The notes below the pieces were generated by a model that searched no databases, had not been told where the DNA came from, and saw nothing but the letters and a program-made list of their open reading frames with translations. This document shows, one piece after another, positions 11,339-21,817 of a stretch of 64,000 bases of DNA. This stretch comes from Cryptomeria japonica (Eukaryota > Streptophyta > Pinopsida > Cupressales > Cupressaceae): assembly GCF_030272615.1 (NCBI RefSeq), contig NC_081414.1, positions 814,036,569 through 814,100,568 of the forward strand. Direction: 5' to 3'. Position numbers and translations under genes: made by a program. Each line of letters begins with the position of its first letter. Positions within the stretch are counted from its first letter, which is position 1.

Positions 11339-12610
11339 TGTAAAGCGGAAAGATCGAACCCTAGTTGCTCTCCCCTCTTCCAACCCCAAGGAGAGAGAAG
11401 GGAGGTTACTAGGGTTGACGGTTTTCACTTAGGGGAAACTTTACATTCAAAAGAGGGGTTGAAACCCACAAGATCCAATCCCACACAATGCAAGATTGGA
11501 TTTTAAATGTGTTTCAAGGGTTAAGACAGCAAGGCTGCCCTCTTTTGTAAAGAATGTAGATAGAAGGATCAAGCTAGGAATGCATAGAAAGTGAGAAAGA
11601 TTCGCTTATAAATAGAGATAGGCATATAGGATGAAGCTACGGACCTGGAATTAGTAGTAAAATGTCGAGATGGCATTGTCCTGCAAATTTGAACAAAAGT
11701 TGACGGGACGATGGCGCCCGGCATGCAACGGTCCTCTAAAAAATCCGCGAAACGAAGGGGGATCTGTTCGTCTCTGCACAAGGATTCTAGATCTTCAATT
11801 TCAGCCACGTACCTGCAACCTACACACAGAAAAGCGAAGACGATTGGGAGGTTAGGGATTAGGGGTTTGCCCTTAGGTCAAACCCCGGTTTTGGAATTAA
11901 CCAAGAAATGAGAAATGCTGTAAATGTAAATGACTATAATGTAAAACAAGTACTAGTACCTTGTTGTAAGGATGTTTTTATCCTTATATGCGAAGGTATA
12001 GATGTTGTTGTATGTTGTATGTTGTATGTGATCTCCTCTTCAATGGTTGGATCCTTGTCTTGAATGCAACACTTAGCCTTGAATGGAGACTTAGAATGAT
12101 CAATTGCTTGAAGGAATGCTTGAATGCTTGAATGCTTGAATGCTTGGATGTTTGAATGTCTGAATGTTTTGAGTATTGCTTCCTTTTTATCTCTTCCAAA
12201 TGAGAGAGGAAAATGTAGTTTATATACTTGCCAATTAGGGTTGATAGACTGATTTTCCCGACCTTAGGCCGACCAAGAAATGTTATTTTCCAATTTGCAA
12301 ACAAAAAGACCCAAAGCCCCATAGGAGACCGGGCCCAAAATAGGGCCAGGGACCAGGGCGCTGGGCGCCATGGTCCTGGGGGACCAGGGTGCTGGGCGCC
12401 CTGGTCCTGAAGGACCAGGGCACTAGGCGCTCTGTTCCCACCTCCCGGGACAGCAGGGTGCAAGGAGGATCAGGCCAGGGTGCTGGAAAAATGCAGTTTT
12501 TGATGTCGTGAGCAAGTTTCGGGGTCTCCATTCAAGTTCCGTGTTGCGTCGCCATCGTGAAGACCGAAATGCAGTCGAAATTGCAAGTGTCACAATTTTA
12601 GGACGCTACA
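11339..12610 (-). repeat. 3' LTR of element A
   Basis: A 1,272-bp LTR that reads TGTAGCGTCC...CGCTTTACA on the minus strand. It matches 35249-36482 (1,234 bp) and the two LTRs of A'. It contains a TATA-like TATATAAAC near 12215-12226 (minus). It also has three tandem 31-bp hairpin units starting at 12350, 12381 and 12412; the partner LTR has one. Confidence 0.9.
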
Positions 12611-13141
12611 TTTAGCCCCCACTTTAGCGGGAGTATAAGCATACGCTCATACTTCTGGTAAAGTACAAGGAAACAACATTGAAAGACTTTCACCACGTCA
12701 AGGAGGCAAGATACACCAAGCCCCCAGTGGACTAAGGATCTTACAACTTTTATTGACAAAGTAAAAGGGAAGATCACGAGGGAGAACCATGACTGTCAGT
12801 AGTAAGGTTCCCTCACTATGAGTCATGCAAGAGAAATACCAAAAAATTTCAAGGCAAAGCTAAGTTTGCCAAGAAATTTTCAAGTATCCTAAAGGGATAG
12901 ATGAGGTGTATGCCCCCCTATCTTAAAGCGATCACACACGCCTCAATGGGGGTGATTGATTTAACGTAGTGATACACATACGAAATGAGAAGGGACAGGA
13001 GCACGTTATCACAAAGATTTAGCCCCCAAGTGTGAGATAAACCCAAGGATAATAGATACAAAGCACAAAGCATGAGGTGACTTCACTTTCCTCGGGGTCA
13101 GTATGTTGTATGATAAGTCATGTATATCATATGTATGTATG
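12611..13141 (-). other. 3' internal end of element A with polypurine tract
   Basis: No coding signal. The first bases, read on the minus strand, are AAAGTGGGGGCTAAA (12611-12625), the polypurine tract, identical to those of A' and B. The rest aligns with the noncoding tail of A' (about 45575-46104). B inserted after 13141. Confidence 0.8.
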
Positions 13142-14797
13142 TGTAGCATCGTAAATTGTACGCACTCGCTAGGGTGGTACAATTTCACACCTAGTTTAGC
13201 ACCCGCCTTAGTGCATTTTGCATTCTGCATTGCATTTCTCCTTAAGCACTTAATTAATCAAATTAATTAGGTCTAAGGTCTTATTTCATCATTCTCTACA
13301 TCATAAAGTTGGGCCCTTCCACTAAAGCGCGCCCTTCGCATTTTATTCCTCCAATACACCACTTAATCAAAACCCCTAATTAAGTCCTATTCCGAACTTG
13401 GGGGCTTGGTTTCGGGGTCTAAACATCTCGAAATCACCTGTAACTTCGGGATTCTCTCTAAAATCATCATATCTGACGGCCCTGAAAATAAGGTGAAAAG
13501 TTGTCGGGACCATGGCGCCCATGCAACATGGTCCCAGACATTTTTCCCAAAATTTTGGGAGCATGATCCAATCATAAAATAAAGCTTAACCCCAAGAAAT
13601 TGGCGGGATATTCAATCTCTAGGTTAGCCAAAATACGAATTTACGACCTAGGGTTTCATACATAAAAGCTCTCTTTCCTCATTTGAAAGGATCCGATTTT
13701 TGTTTCCAGGAACTTCATAGGCAGCGAAAGAGAAGATCTTTGAAGACTTCAACAACATTCAACATCCTTTTATCAAGCATCTATCAACTTCATTCATCCA
13801 CTTAGGGCTTGGAAGACATTGAAGAACAATAGGAGATTACCGACTGAAGATTGGCTTGTACTCCTCCCTTGAGGGTTGGGTGTGATTTCATATTGTTTTC
13901 ATGTCTTTGCATAAGCTTTGATATATCATTTATTCATGCTTTAGATCACATTGCATCTTGATTTAGAGCATTTGCATTATCATTTACAAGCAATTAGGGT
14001 TTACTTTCTAGGTTGCTCTAGTTTGCTTTCTTGCATTTTGGACCTTGCACACACACTAGGTCTGCACACACAATACATTTTACCAAACAACTTGGCTATT
14101 CGTGGAAGTGGAAATCACCGAAATGGGGGTTTGACTAAGGCATAACCCTATATAGCCGCCCTTCCCCCTTTTCAGATATTATTGCAGGTTTCGGGATTCG
14201 GACGACGCCGCGGGATACAGATCCGGAGAGAGAAGACTGAGACAGAACTCTGTGTGCAATTGCAGCTTAGAAGACTGGGACAGGGGCGCTAGGCACCCTG
14301 GTCCTGCCAGGACAGGGGCACTGGGCACCCTGGTCCCTGGGACAGAGGCGCTGGGTGCCCTGGTCCTCCGGACAGACAGCTTTCCGACAGTTTCCAGACA
14401 GTGTTTTAGGGTGCAGAACAGTGGTTTCCGGTGCATTTTTCAGGACAGTGGCGCCCGCGCCCCCGTCCCGAACATTTTCAGTCCGATTTTGACTCCGGGT
14501 ACATATCTGCATTCTTATTCTATCCTTACGTTTACAGCTGTTCATTGTTTAATCTCAATTCTGCAAACTTGTTACTAGTTCATACTTACATTTTGAGGTT
14601 AGGGTTTGAACTTGTATCACTTTAGCTTTCAATTTCAACAAGGGAATAGAAATCCTAATAGATATCCCGTGGCTCTCTCTTTCACCAAAAGAAGTAGCCA
14701 ATTGTGCGATATCTCTAGGCTCTTTCGTATTCCGCAATGTGTGTCAAAAGGTAGGATTAGGGTACATTGACCTAGTCTCGCTTTTTCCCCTTACACA
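13142..14797 (+). repeat. LTR1 of element B
   Basis: A 1,656-bp LTR, TGTAGCATCG...CTTACACA, equal in length to LTR2 and LTR3. It contains a perfect 9-bp stem (13506-13514 with 13527-13535), a TATA-like CATAAAAG near 13661, and a GC-rich tandem stretch (14278-14372). Three bases separate it from the primer site. Confidence 0.92.
13506..13535 (+). other. Conserved LTR hairpin
   Basis: GGGACCATG pairs with CATGGTCCC around a 12-nt loop. The same position in family A LTRs and leaders has related stems, some with compensatory changes. The left arm continues into GGCGCCC, giving the 15-mer amplified in the PMD intron. Confidence 0.65.
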
Positions 14798-14800
14798 TTT

Positions 14801-14818
14801 TGGTGAACCCGACGTGAA
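14801..14818 (+). other. Primer binding site (tRNA-Trp-like)
   Basis: TGGTGAACCCGACGTGAA lies three bases after LTR1. From memory it is complementary to the 3' end of plant cytosolic tRNA-Trp plus CCA. The identical 18-mer follows the 5' LTR of A'. Confidence 0.75.
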
Positions 14819-14974
14819 ATCTATCATTGCTTCCTCTTGCATTGCATTTGTTAGATCTAGATCTAGATTTAGTGTGTTTTTATTTCATTTCATTAAAAGA
14901 GAAAAAGATTAAAAAAAAAAGAGAACTTGTGTTTCTTTGCATTGTGTGTTTAAATTTTATGCAATCTTTTCAAA

Positions 14975-17900
14975 ATGTCAGATTTTTATTTGCAAAATGT
15001 TCATGCATTTGATGATTATTATGAGTATAGCCAAGATGAATTAGATGAAGCTTTAGATGAGTTTTTGAACCCTAAGGATGCTAAACCTTCATTTTACCAA
15101 AAACTCATAAACCTTGTTACTATGCCATTTAGGTGTGATGAGAAAGATAAGTCGAATGATTCCTCTCAAGGATACATTCCTATCCACTCTTCCCCTGAAT
15201 CTGGTAACATGGTTGTTTTCAATAATCCCCTCTATGAGGAGATGTCTCCTTTTGAATCAAAAGACAAAACCTTTAACCGATATGATTATGCTTTGTTGGA
15301 TGATGCCCTTGATGACTTTGTGGCTTTGTCGAAACCTATAAACAAAAACAAGACCTCTAAGTTGGTTAACATGATAAATTTGAATGAATATAACAAACCT
15401 CTCTTTGAAGTCCAAGGTGCTTATCCTTCTCCCACCTTTCAAATTCCTAAGACTCCTCTCCTTACTATCCAAGGGAGGTATGATCATGATTCCTTTTGTA
15501 CTCCGAATAAACCAATCATTACCGTACAAGGAAGACAACCTATAAGTCCTTACAATTATGCTAAACAAATAACTAGAGAGAGTTATCATGCGGTTGCCCA
15601 TACTTATCATACCAGAAATAATAAGCAACCTAATCCTCCTCCTGTTATTCCAGTTTCTCTTCCTAATCCTCAACCAATTCTTCCTCAAGCTCCCCATATT
15701 TCGCAAGTTATGGGTAAGGAATATGATCTCATAGAACAACTTAAAACTACCCCTGCCAAAATATCCCTTTGGGATTTGATTCAAACTTCTTCTGCTCATC
15801 ATGGAATGTTACAAGATGCCTTGAAAGATTTGAATGTTCCTCCACCGAATACATCTAGTAATATAGCATCTTTTGTTAACTCCGTGATGAATCCTAAACC
15901 TCAAATTATGTTTACACAAGATGAGTTGCCTAATAGTGAAGTCCAACAACAATGTGATCCTTTGATGATTGTGGTTGTCATGAAAGACACTGCTATAAGA
16001 CAAACACTAGTAGATAATGGCTTTGGCCTTAATGTGTGTAGCATCAATCTATTGCATACGATGAATGTGGATACATCTCTTATGGAGCCTGACTCTCATT
16101 CCATTCGTGGCTTTGACAATGTGGCTAAGACTTCATTGGGTATCATCACCTTACCTCTCACAGTGGGACCTGTTACTTTGCCTACTCCTATCCATGTTAT
16201 GCCGGGAAATTTAACATACAACTTGTTATTAGGGAGGCCTTGGATTCACAGCATGCAAGCTGTCCCCTCTACATTGCATAGACAAGTTAAATTCATTTAT
16301 AACAATAAGACATATACTTTGATGGGAGATACTAATTTTCAAGCTTGTCTACAAACATCTAATTCCAAGGGAGATTCTTCTAAGCCATACTCGTCTAGTG
16401 ATGACTCTTTAAACAAGAAACCTATCGATGAGTCTTCGCTTTCTGATGATCAAAATCCTTTGGATGAATCTGGAACTCCTGAAGAAAATCCTTCTCGACT
16501 TGAAACTACACATAAAAAGGATTTTGATCCTGAGAAGGTTCTCGCAGAAGATGATTGGGGACCTCTTGATTTTAATCCTACCTTTGTGGGTGAATATAAG
16601 ATTCCTTCTAGAGAACTTAAAGTTGAAAAGAAGGAAGAAACTGAAAATCACAAAGTTGAAAAGAAAGAAGAAACTAAAAAACAATCAACCCTGCCTGAAG
16701 CTATGAGTCATAATTTTGTGGCCGCTTCTCAAACTTCCTCGTCTCACATCTATAACTATGAAGAGTTTGATTCTTTGTCTTATGAAAAACCACCTTCCCT
16801 TCCTGAAATGGCTGATCGCTATGGTCGTGGTTTTCACATTTTTGCTAAGCATGGGTATCATGGAAAAGGTTGTGGTGCTAATGAACAAGGGATTAGAGTT
16901 CCCCTAGAGACTAATTTTCAACATTATGCCTTTGGACTTGGCTATAATCCCTGCAGACGTACTAAAGCCTCTAAAAGACCATGCATTAGTGTTAATGCTA
17001 TCTCTACATCTTTATCAATACAACACCCTGAGTATATTGATGAGGATTCTTCGGGTGATTGTGCTCTAGATATCTTCCCTACCGACGATGCTTTAGCTGA
17101 GTTCTTGGGAGCCTATGACACTCTTCCTCGTTATCATCACAATAGGGGACTCCCTTATTGTTTGAACACTGAAGCTTATTTTGGAAAAGAGATTGATAAC
17201 GATAAGATTGTGAAAGAATTCCCTCAGTTAAAGGATACTCCTCAACAAAGTAATCTCCTCATAAGTGATACCCTTGATGTTAAGATGGATCCTTGCAACA
17301 AAGAAAAAGTCATTAAAATTGGAAAATGTTTGGATGAAGAGGAACAGAAACAATATGAAGAACTATTGCATGAATTCCCTGAGATCTTTGCTTGGACATA
17401 TTCTGACATGCCTGGTATAGATCCTAAGATTGTTACTCATAATATTGTCTTAGTTCCTGATGCTAAGCCCGTGAAACAAAAGATTCGAAAAATGAATCCT
17501 AAGATAGCTCTGCTTGTTAAAGCTGAGATTGAAAAATTATTGGAGGCTGGATTTATCCGCCCTATTGACTATTCCCCGTGGATTTCAAACATTGTCGCTG
17601 TGGCCAAACCAGATAACAAAATAAGAATGTGTACCAACTTTCGGGATCTAAATAAGGCTTCTTTAAAAGATGATTTCCCTCTTCCAAACATTGACATGAT
17701 AGTTGATTCTATGGCAGGACATGCCCTCTTATCCTTCATGGATGGTTTTTCAGGCTACAATCAAATTTTCATTAACCCTCAAGATCAATACAAAACCGCT
17801 TTCACCACTCCTTGGGGTACGTTTTGTTGGATAATGATGCCTTTTGGACTTAAAAACGCCGGTGCAACTTATCAACGAGCGATGACCCTTATCTTTCATG

Positions 17901-19066
17901 ATTATATGCATAAGATTTTAGAGGATTACGTTGATGATATTTTGGCTAAATCCTTTCTTCGCATGGATCATGTTAAAGTCCTTCGTCAAATATTTGAAAG
18001 AATTCGTAAATATCACATGCGCTTGAATCCCCGAAAATGTGTTTTTGGTGTGGATAGTGGTAAACTATTAGGATTCATAGTTTCGCATCATGGGATTGAG
18101 GTGGACACTAAGAAAATAGATGCTATTGTTAACATGCCACCTCCTCGAAATGTCTCTCAACTTAAAAGCTTACAAGGAAAGATTCAAGCTATTCGTAAGT
18201 TTGTGTCTCAACTTGCGGATCGTACCTTTCCTTTTACTCAACTTCTTAAAAAGGATATCACTTTTCAGTGGAATGAGGATTGTCAGCAAGCATTTGAAGA
18301 TTTAAAAGTGTATTTGGCTAGTCCTCCTATTCTTCAACCTGCCGAACCTTCTAAACCCTTTATCCTGTATACAGCTGCTTCTTCTCATGCTCTCGTAGCA
18401 TTGTTAGCACAACATGATAAAGATGGTAAGGAGTGTCCAGTGTATTACATAAGTCGTACCTTACTTGATTATGAGACCCGATATTCTGCGATAGAAAGAC
18501 AATGCTTGGCCGTGGTGTTTGCGACTCAGAAATTGAGACATTATCTTTTAAATTCAGAAGTCCACGTCATGGTTAAGTTTGATCCTTTGAAGCATCTTTT
18601 CTCTAAAACTGATTTATCAGGACGTCTCGCTAAGTGGGTTATGATGTTAACTGAATTTGACCTTAAATTTGTTTCACAAAGAGCAATTAAAGGACAAGCG
18701 TTGACCGATCACTTAGTTGAGGCCCCTTCACCTTTTTCATTCCCTAACCCTGAGTCCTTTCCTGATGACTTCATTCTTTCTATAGAGAAAGATGAAACTT
18801 GGGAGTTATACTTTGATGGCTCTAAGTGTCATACGGGATCGGGGGCAGGTGTTGTTCTGGTTTCTCCTACAAAGAAACCTATTCCCTTATCATATCGTCT
18901 AAATTTCTTGTGTACCAATAACATTGATGAGTATGAGGCTCTTATAGCAGGAATAAAAGCAGCCTTAGCTCTTAATATAAAACACATACATATCTATGGA
19001 GATTCGCAATTGATTATAAGACAAGTAACAGGAATATATCAAGCAAAACAGGACAAATTATCATAA
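14975..19066 (+). CDS. pol: Gag-less gypsy polyprotein: protease, G-patch, RT, RNase H, second RNase H
   Basis: A 1,363-residue frame opens 157 bp after the primer site, leaving no room for a separate gag. Residues 1-320 are acidic then Pro/Asn-rich, with no Retrotrans_gag domain or zinc knuckle. Residues 327-450 form a retropepsin-like domain (LVDNG near 346; LLLGRPWIHSMQA near its end). A G-patch-like motif follows (HGYHGKGCGANEQG with FGLGYNP, about 617-660). RT is at about 790-1080 with YVDD at 985-988, then RT-type RNase H (1128-1249). A second, archaeal-type RNase H (from WELYFDGSK at 1275; DEYEAL, YGDSQ) is the hallmark of the Tat lineage. It acts in virus-like particles, copying element RNA into DNA. 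It stops at TAA 19064-19066; integrase follows in the same frame. Confidence 0.9.
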   Translation: MSDFYLQNVHAFDDYYEYSQDELDEALDEFLNPKDAKPSFYQKLINLVTMPFRCDEKDKSNDSSQGYIPIHSSPESGNMVVFNNPLYEEMSPFESKDKTFNRYDYALLDDALDDFVALSKPINKNKTSKLVNMINLNEYNKPLFEVQGAYPSPTFQIPKTPLLTIQGRYDHDSFCTPNKPIITVQGRQPISPYNYAKQITRESYHAVAHTYHTRNNKQPNPPPVIPVSLPNPQPILPQAPHISQVMGKEYDLIEQLKTTPAKISLWDLIQTSSAHHGMLQDALKDLNVPPPNTSSNIASFVNSVMNPKPQIMFTQDELPNSEVQQQCDPLMIVVVMKDTAIRQTLVDNGFGLNVCSINLLHTMNVDTSLMEPDSHSIRGFDNVAKTSLGIITLPLTVGPVTLPTPIHVMPGNLTYNLLLGRPWIHSMQAVPSTLHRQVKFIYNNKTYTLMGDTNFQACLQTSNSKGDSSKPYSSSDDSLNKKPIDESSLSDDQNPLDESGTPEENPSRLETTHKKDFDPEKVLAEDDWGPLDFNPTFVGEYKIPSRELKVEKKEETENHKVEKKEETKKQSTLPEAMSHNFVAASQTSSSHIYNYEEFDSLSYEKPPSLPEMADRYGRGFHIFAKHGYHGKGCGANEQGIRVPLETNFQHYAFGLGYNPCRRTKASKRPCISVNAISTSLSIQHPEYIDEDSSGDCALDIFPTDDALAEFLGAYDTLPRYHHNRGLPYCLNTEAYFGKEIDNDKIVKEFPQLKDTPQQSNLLISDTLDVKMDPCNKEKVIKIGKCLDEEEQKQYEELLHEFPEIFAWTYSDMPGIDPKIVTHNIVLVPDAKPVKQKIRKMNPKIALLVKAEIEKLLEAGFIRPIDYSPWISNIVAVAKPDNKIRMCTNFRDLNKASLKDDFPLPNIDMIVDSMAGHALLSFMDGFSGYNQIFINPQDQYKTAFTTPWGTFCWIMMPFGLKNAGATYQRAMTLIFHDYMHKILEDYVDDILAKSFLRMDHVKVLRQIFERIRKYHMRLNPRKCVFGVDSGKLLGFIVSHHGIEVDTKKIDAIVNMPPPRNVSQLKSLQGKIQAIRKFVSQLADRTFPFTQLLKKDITFQWNEDCQQAFEDLKVYLASPPILQPAEPSKPFILYTAASSHALVALLAQHDKDGKECPVYYISRTLLDYETRYSAIERQCLAVVFATQKLRHYLLNSEVHVMVKFDPLKHLFSKTDLSGRLAKWVMMLTEFDLKFVSQRAIKGQALTDHLVEAPSPFSFPNPESFPDDFILSIEKDETWELYFDGSKCHTGSGAGVVLVSPTKKPIPLSYRLNFLCTNNIDEYEALIAGIKAALALNIKHIHIYGDSQLIIRQVTGIYQAKQDKLS

Positions 19067-19114
19067 TATAAAGACCTTGCTATCTCTTTATTACAAAATT
19101 TCGATTCTTATACC

Positions 19115-20317
19115 ATGGAACCTGTTCCTCGAAAAGATAATCGACATGCGGATGCAATGGCATGTGTGGCTTCATTAGTATCTTTAGAGGACCCTATGGT
19201 TGATCTTAACTTCGTTATTCACAATCTTATTTCTCCAGCTATTGAAGATGATTCTAGCTTGGTAACATGTTGTGACTTTGTAGATTCAGATGAATGGTTC
19301 TCGCATATCGTACGATATTTGACCGATGGTACCTTCCCTGATTCTGCTAATAGGAACACTAGGGCTAGAATCCGCAAGCTGTCTGCTAGGTATATCATCC
19401 TTTCTAATGTCCTTTATCAAAGGGGTTATGATGGTCTTCTTCTTCGTTGTCTTAACAAGTCAGAAATCCCTGTTGCTCTTGAAGAGGCACATTCGGGTGC
19501 CTGTGGGGGGCATTTTGGGGGCAAATCCCTGGTTCATAGGTTGCTTCGTATGGGATACTATTGGCAAACTATGCAGAAGGATTCCTTTTCATTTGTTAAG
19601 AAATGTCATCAATGTCAACAACACAATAACCTGATTCATGCTCCTGCCCAAGAACTCCGCTCTCAAGTAGCTTCTTGGCCCTTCTCCACATGGGGTTTGG
19701 ATCTTATTGGAAAAATCTCTCCTCCTTCATCTCAAGGACACACCTTCATTATAACCGCAACAGATTACTTTACGAAGTGGGTAGAGGCTATTCCCCTTCG
19801 CTCTACTACTGCTGAAGTGATTTGTCAATTTCTTCTAGAAAACATTATTTCTCGATTTGGGATACCTTCCACTATTATCTCAGATAATGGAACATCGTTT
19901 AAGAACAAGGACGTGAAGAAATTCCTCGAGAAGTATCATATCAAACATCGATTTTCTACACCATATTATCCTCAGTCAAATGGTCAAGCCGAATCATCCA
20001 ATAAGATAATTGAACAAATTCTTTGTAAAACCGTAAATAAGCATGGTAAGGATTGGAGTAACCAGCTAATCTATGCTCTTTGGGCCTACCGAACGAGTGT
20101 ACGAATTGCTACAGGAACTACTCCTTATAATCTTGTTTATGGTGTTGACGCTATTATGCCCTTAGAGTTAGAAATTCCATCACTTAGGGTTTCTCTTAAA
20201 GGTATAGTAGATGATGACTCTTATAGAGAACAACGACTTCAACAGCTTGAGATGCTTGATGAACAGCGTATAAATGCTCTTGAGCATATTCAAGCGTATC
20301 ACAAAACTCTACAGTGA
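19115..20317 (+). CDS. int: Gypsy integrase (zinc-binding and catalytic domains)
   Basis: This frame is the direct continuation of the polyprotein, separated only by the TAA at 19064-19066. It begins with the RNase H tail (PVPRKDNRHADAMA). The HHCC zinc finger follows (HSGACGGHFGGKSLVHR ... CHQC), then the DDE core: D in WGLDLIGK, D in IISDNGTSFK, and E in YPQSNGQAESSNK. These residues perform strand transfer of the cDNA into the genome. It ends at an in-frame TGA (20315-20317), after which homology to the integrase C-terminus resumes in the same frame. Two stops therefore break an otherwise continuous 1,860-codon frame (14975-20554). Confidence 0.9.
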   Translation: MEPVPRKDNRHADAMACVASLVSLEDPMVDLNFVIHNLISPAIEDDSSLVTCCDFVDSDEWFSHIVRYLTDGTFPDSANRNTRARIRKLSARYIILSNVLYQRGYDGLLLRCLNKSEIPVALEEAHSGACGGHFGGKSLVHRLLRMGYYWQTMQKDSFSFVKKCHQCQQHNNLIHAPAQELRSQVASWPFSTWGLDLIGKISPPSSQGHTFIITATDYFTKWVEAIPLRSTTAEVICQFLLENIISRFGIPSTIISDNGTSFKNKDVKKFLEKYHIKHRFSTPYYPQSNGQAESSNKIIEQILCKTVNKHGKDWSNQLIYALWAYRTSVRIATGTTPYNLVYGVDAIMPLELEIPSLRVSLKGIVDDDSYREQRLQQLEMLDEQRINALEHIQAYHKTLQ

Positions 20318-20353
20318 AGCTATAATGATAAGGTTATTCAACGTTCCTTCTCA

Positions 20354-20554
20354 GTGGGTGATTTAGTCCTTTATGAGAATCAGTGCAATGTGAATGCCTT
20401 GCCGGCCGAAAAGGGAAAATTTAGTCCTAATTGGCTTGGACCATATATCGTCATTCAGGATTATGGATCAGGTGCTTACAAAATAGTGGATGTAGATGGT
20501 ACGCCTCTTAAAGAACCTATCAATGCTATGCACTTGCATAGATATTATGCTTAA
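20354..20554 (+). CDS. Integrase C-terminal GPY/F module
   Basis: Same frame as the preceding integrase, past the TGA at 20315-20317. It contains VGDLVLYENQ, then KFSPNWLGPYIVIQDY and the ending PINAMHLHRYYA, typical of the chromatin- and DNA-binding GPY/F module that ends Ty3/gypsy integrases. It is listed separately only because of the stop. Confidence 0.85.
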   Translation: MGDLVLYENQCNVNALPAEKGKFSPNWLGPYIVIQDYGSGAYKIVDVDGTPLKEPINAMHLHRYYA

Positions 20555-21149
20555 ATTCTTCACTTCTTATCTATCTTCTTCAACATTGGATAATATGTTA
20601 GTGTTTCTTAATTAAAGCAAAATAGAATTAAATGTTATGATGTTTGATCTATATTGCTTTGTTCCTGACAAGCATTTCTTCTTACTTTGTAGTTTGTCTT
20701 GAATTCATTAATGTAAATTGTAAAAGGTTTACATTTTCATTATGCTAGCATATTATACAGTGTCTTTATGTGTTAAGTAGAATCATATCATGTTGTGTTT
20801 AAGTTCAAAATTAAATCACATTAGTTATATGATTCTTAAACTTAATGCATATTTCTTCCTTATCATCAATGTCGTACTTGATTAAATATTTTAATTAAGT
20901 CACACATGTATCAATTTAATCATGGAGCATTGAGAAATCAATCGCATAGAAATTAAATTCTGAACATACATGTACATTTACCAAATGTATTAGATTTAAT
21001 CAAAACAAAATATCCATTGTTTTGGGCATTAAAGATATCACATTTGAGACAAAACGAGAAGCATGTATATATACATATATATGTGTGGATCATGTACAAA
21101 CATAGGTCACTAAATATCCAAAATGTGACCTCTCTCTTACATCATACAA
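20555..21149. other. Noncoding spacer between integrase and antisense PMD gene
   Basis: AT-rich, with no frame or repeat I can support apart from short alternating TATA runs near 21065-21085. It would contain the polyadenylation region of the antisense gene. Confidence 0.5.
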
Positions 21150-21634
21150 TCATCTCCTATCCCTAGGGCTAGTGGCTGGAGAGTGTCGACTGGATGCTCC
21201 CTCCTGATCTGGCTGTGGAGGTGGACCCATGGGTGTGTAGCGCGATACAAATCGTGAGTGACTCCGAGAGGAACTCCTACGATCCCTATCCATAAGGATC
21301 GCACGATAGGTGGTAGCCTCGGTCTGGGCCGCTACTAGATCTCACCGCACCTGCTAGAGGTCCTCTGATAGGACTCTCTCTCTCTGCCGCGCCTGATGGA
21401 GATCCTCTGATAGGATTCTCTCTCTCTGCCATGCCTGCTGGAGGTCCTCTGATAGGACTCTCTCTCTCTCCCTCCATATATCTACCTGTAATCAGAATGG
21501 GAAAAACAAATCCTCATGCCGACCCGCGTTCCCCTGAGGCCTGTAGGTAATCTGTGAGGAACTAGGGATCTGTGCTATCATGGAGATGTCTGTCATTGCC
21601 TGCTGAATCAAGGAACGCCATTCCTGCACATTAG
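21150..21634 (-). pseudogene. Decayed exon 3 of the B PMD gene (coiled coil, Ser/Arg tail)
   Basis: On the minus strand an 80-nt intron (21714-21635) has a good donor (CCAG|GTATAG), a perfect TACTAAC branch site (21659-21665) and a CCACAG acceptor. Joining across it gives ...WREGDP-ANVQEWRSLIQQAM in one frame. A TGA and frame shifts follow, through three 48-bp repeats (about 21340-21480) that encode a heptad-like RERVLSEDLQQA unit, then a Ser/Arg-rich end (SSSRSHSRF). An upstream stop at 21818 means this exon is no longer translated as part of the PMD protein. Confidence 0.5.
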
Positions 21635-21817
21635 CTGTGGCAGTAGAATAGATTTTTTGTTAGTACCATTCTATATCATCAAAGCATTAATCAATCAATA
21701 TAAACCTACTATACCTGGATCTCCCTCGCGCCAGTAGGGATCATGATATGGTAGCATCTGTGACTGAGAAATGCTAGGCTCCCCTCACTCGAATACTCTA
21801 TCCACGATGGGTGTAGG

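Noticed and set aside
14801..14818. A tRNA gene at the LTR/leader boundary
   Set aside because: Only 18 nt match a tRNA 3' end, as expected for a primer binding site.
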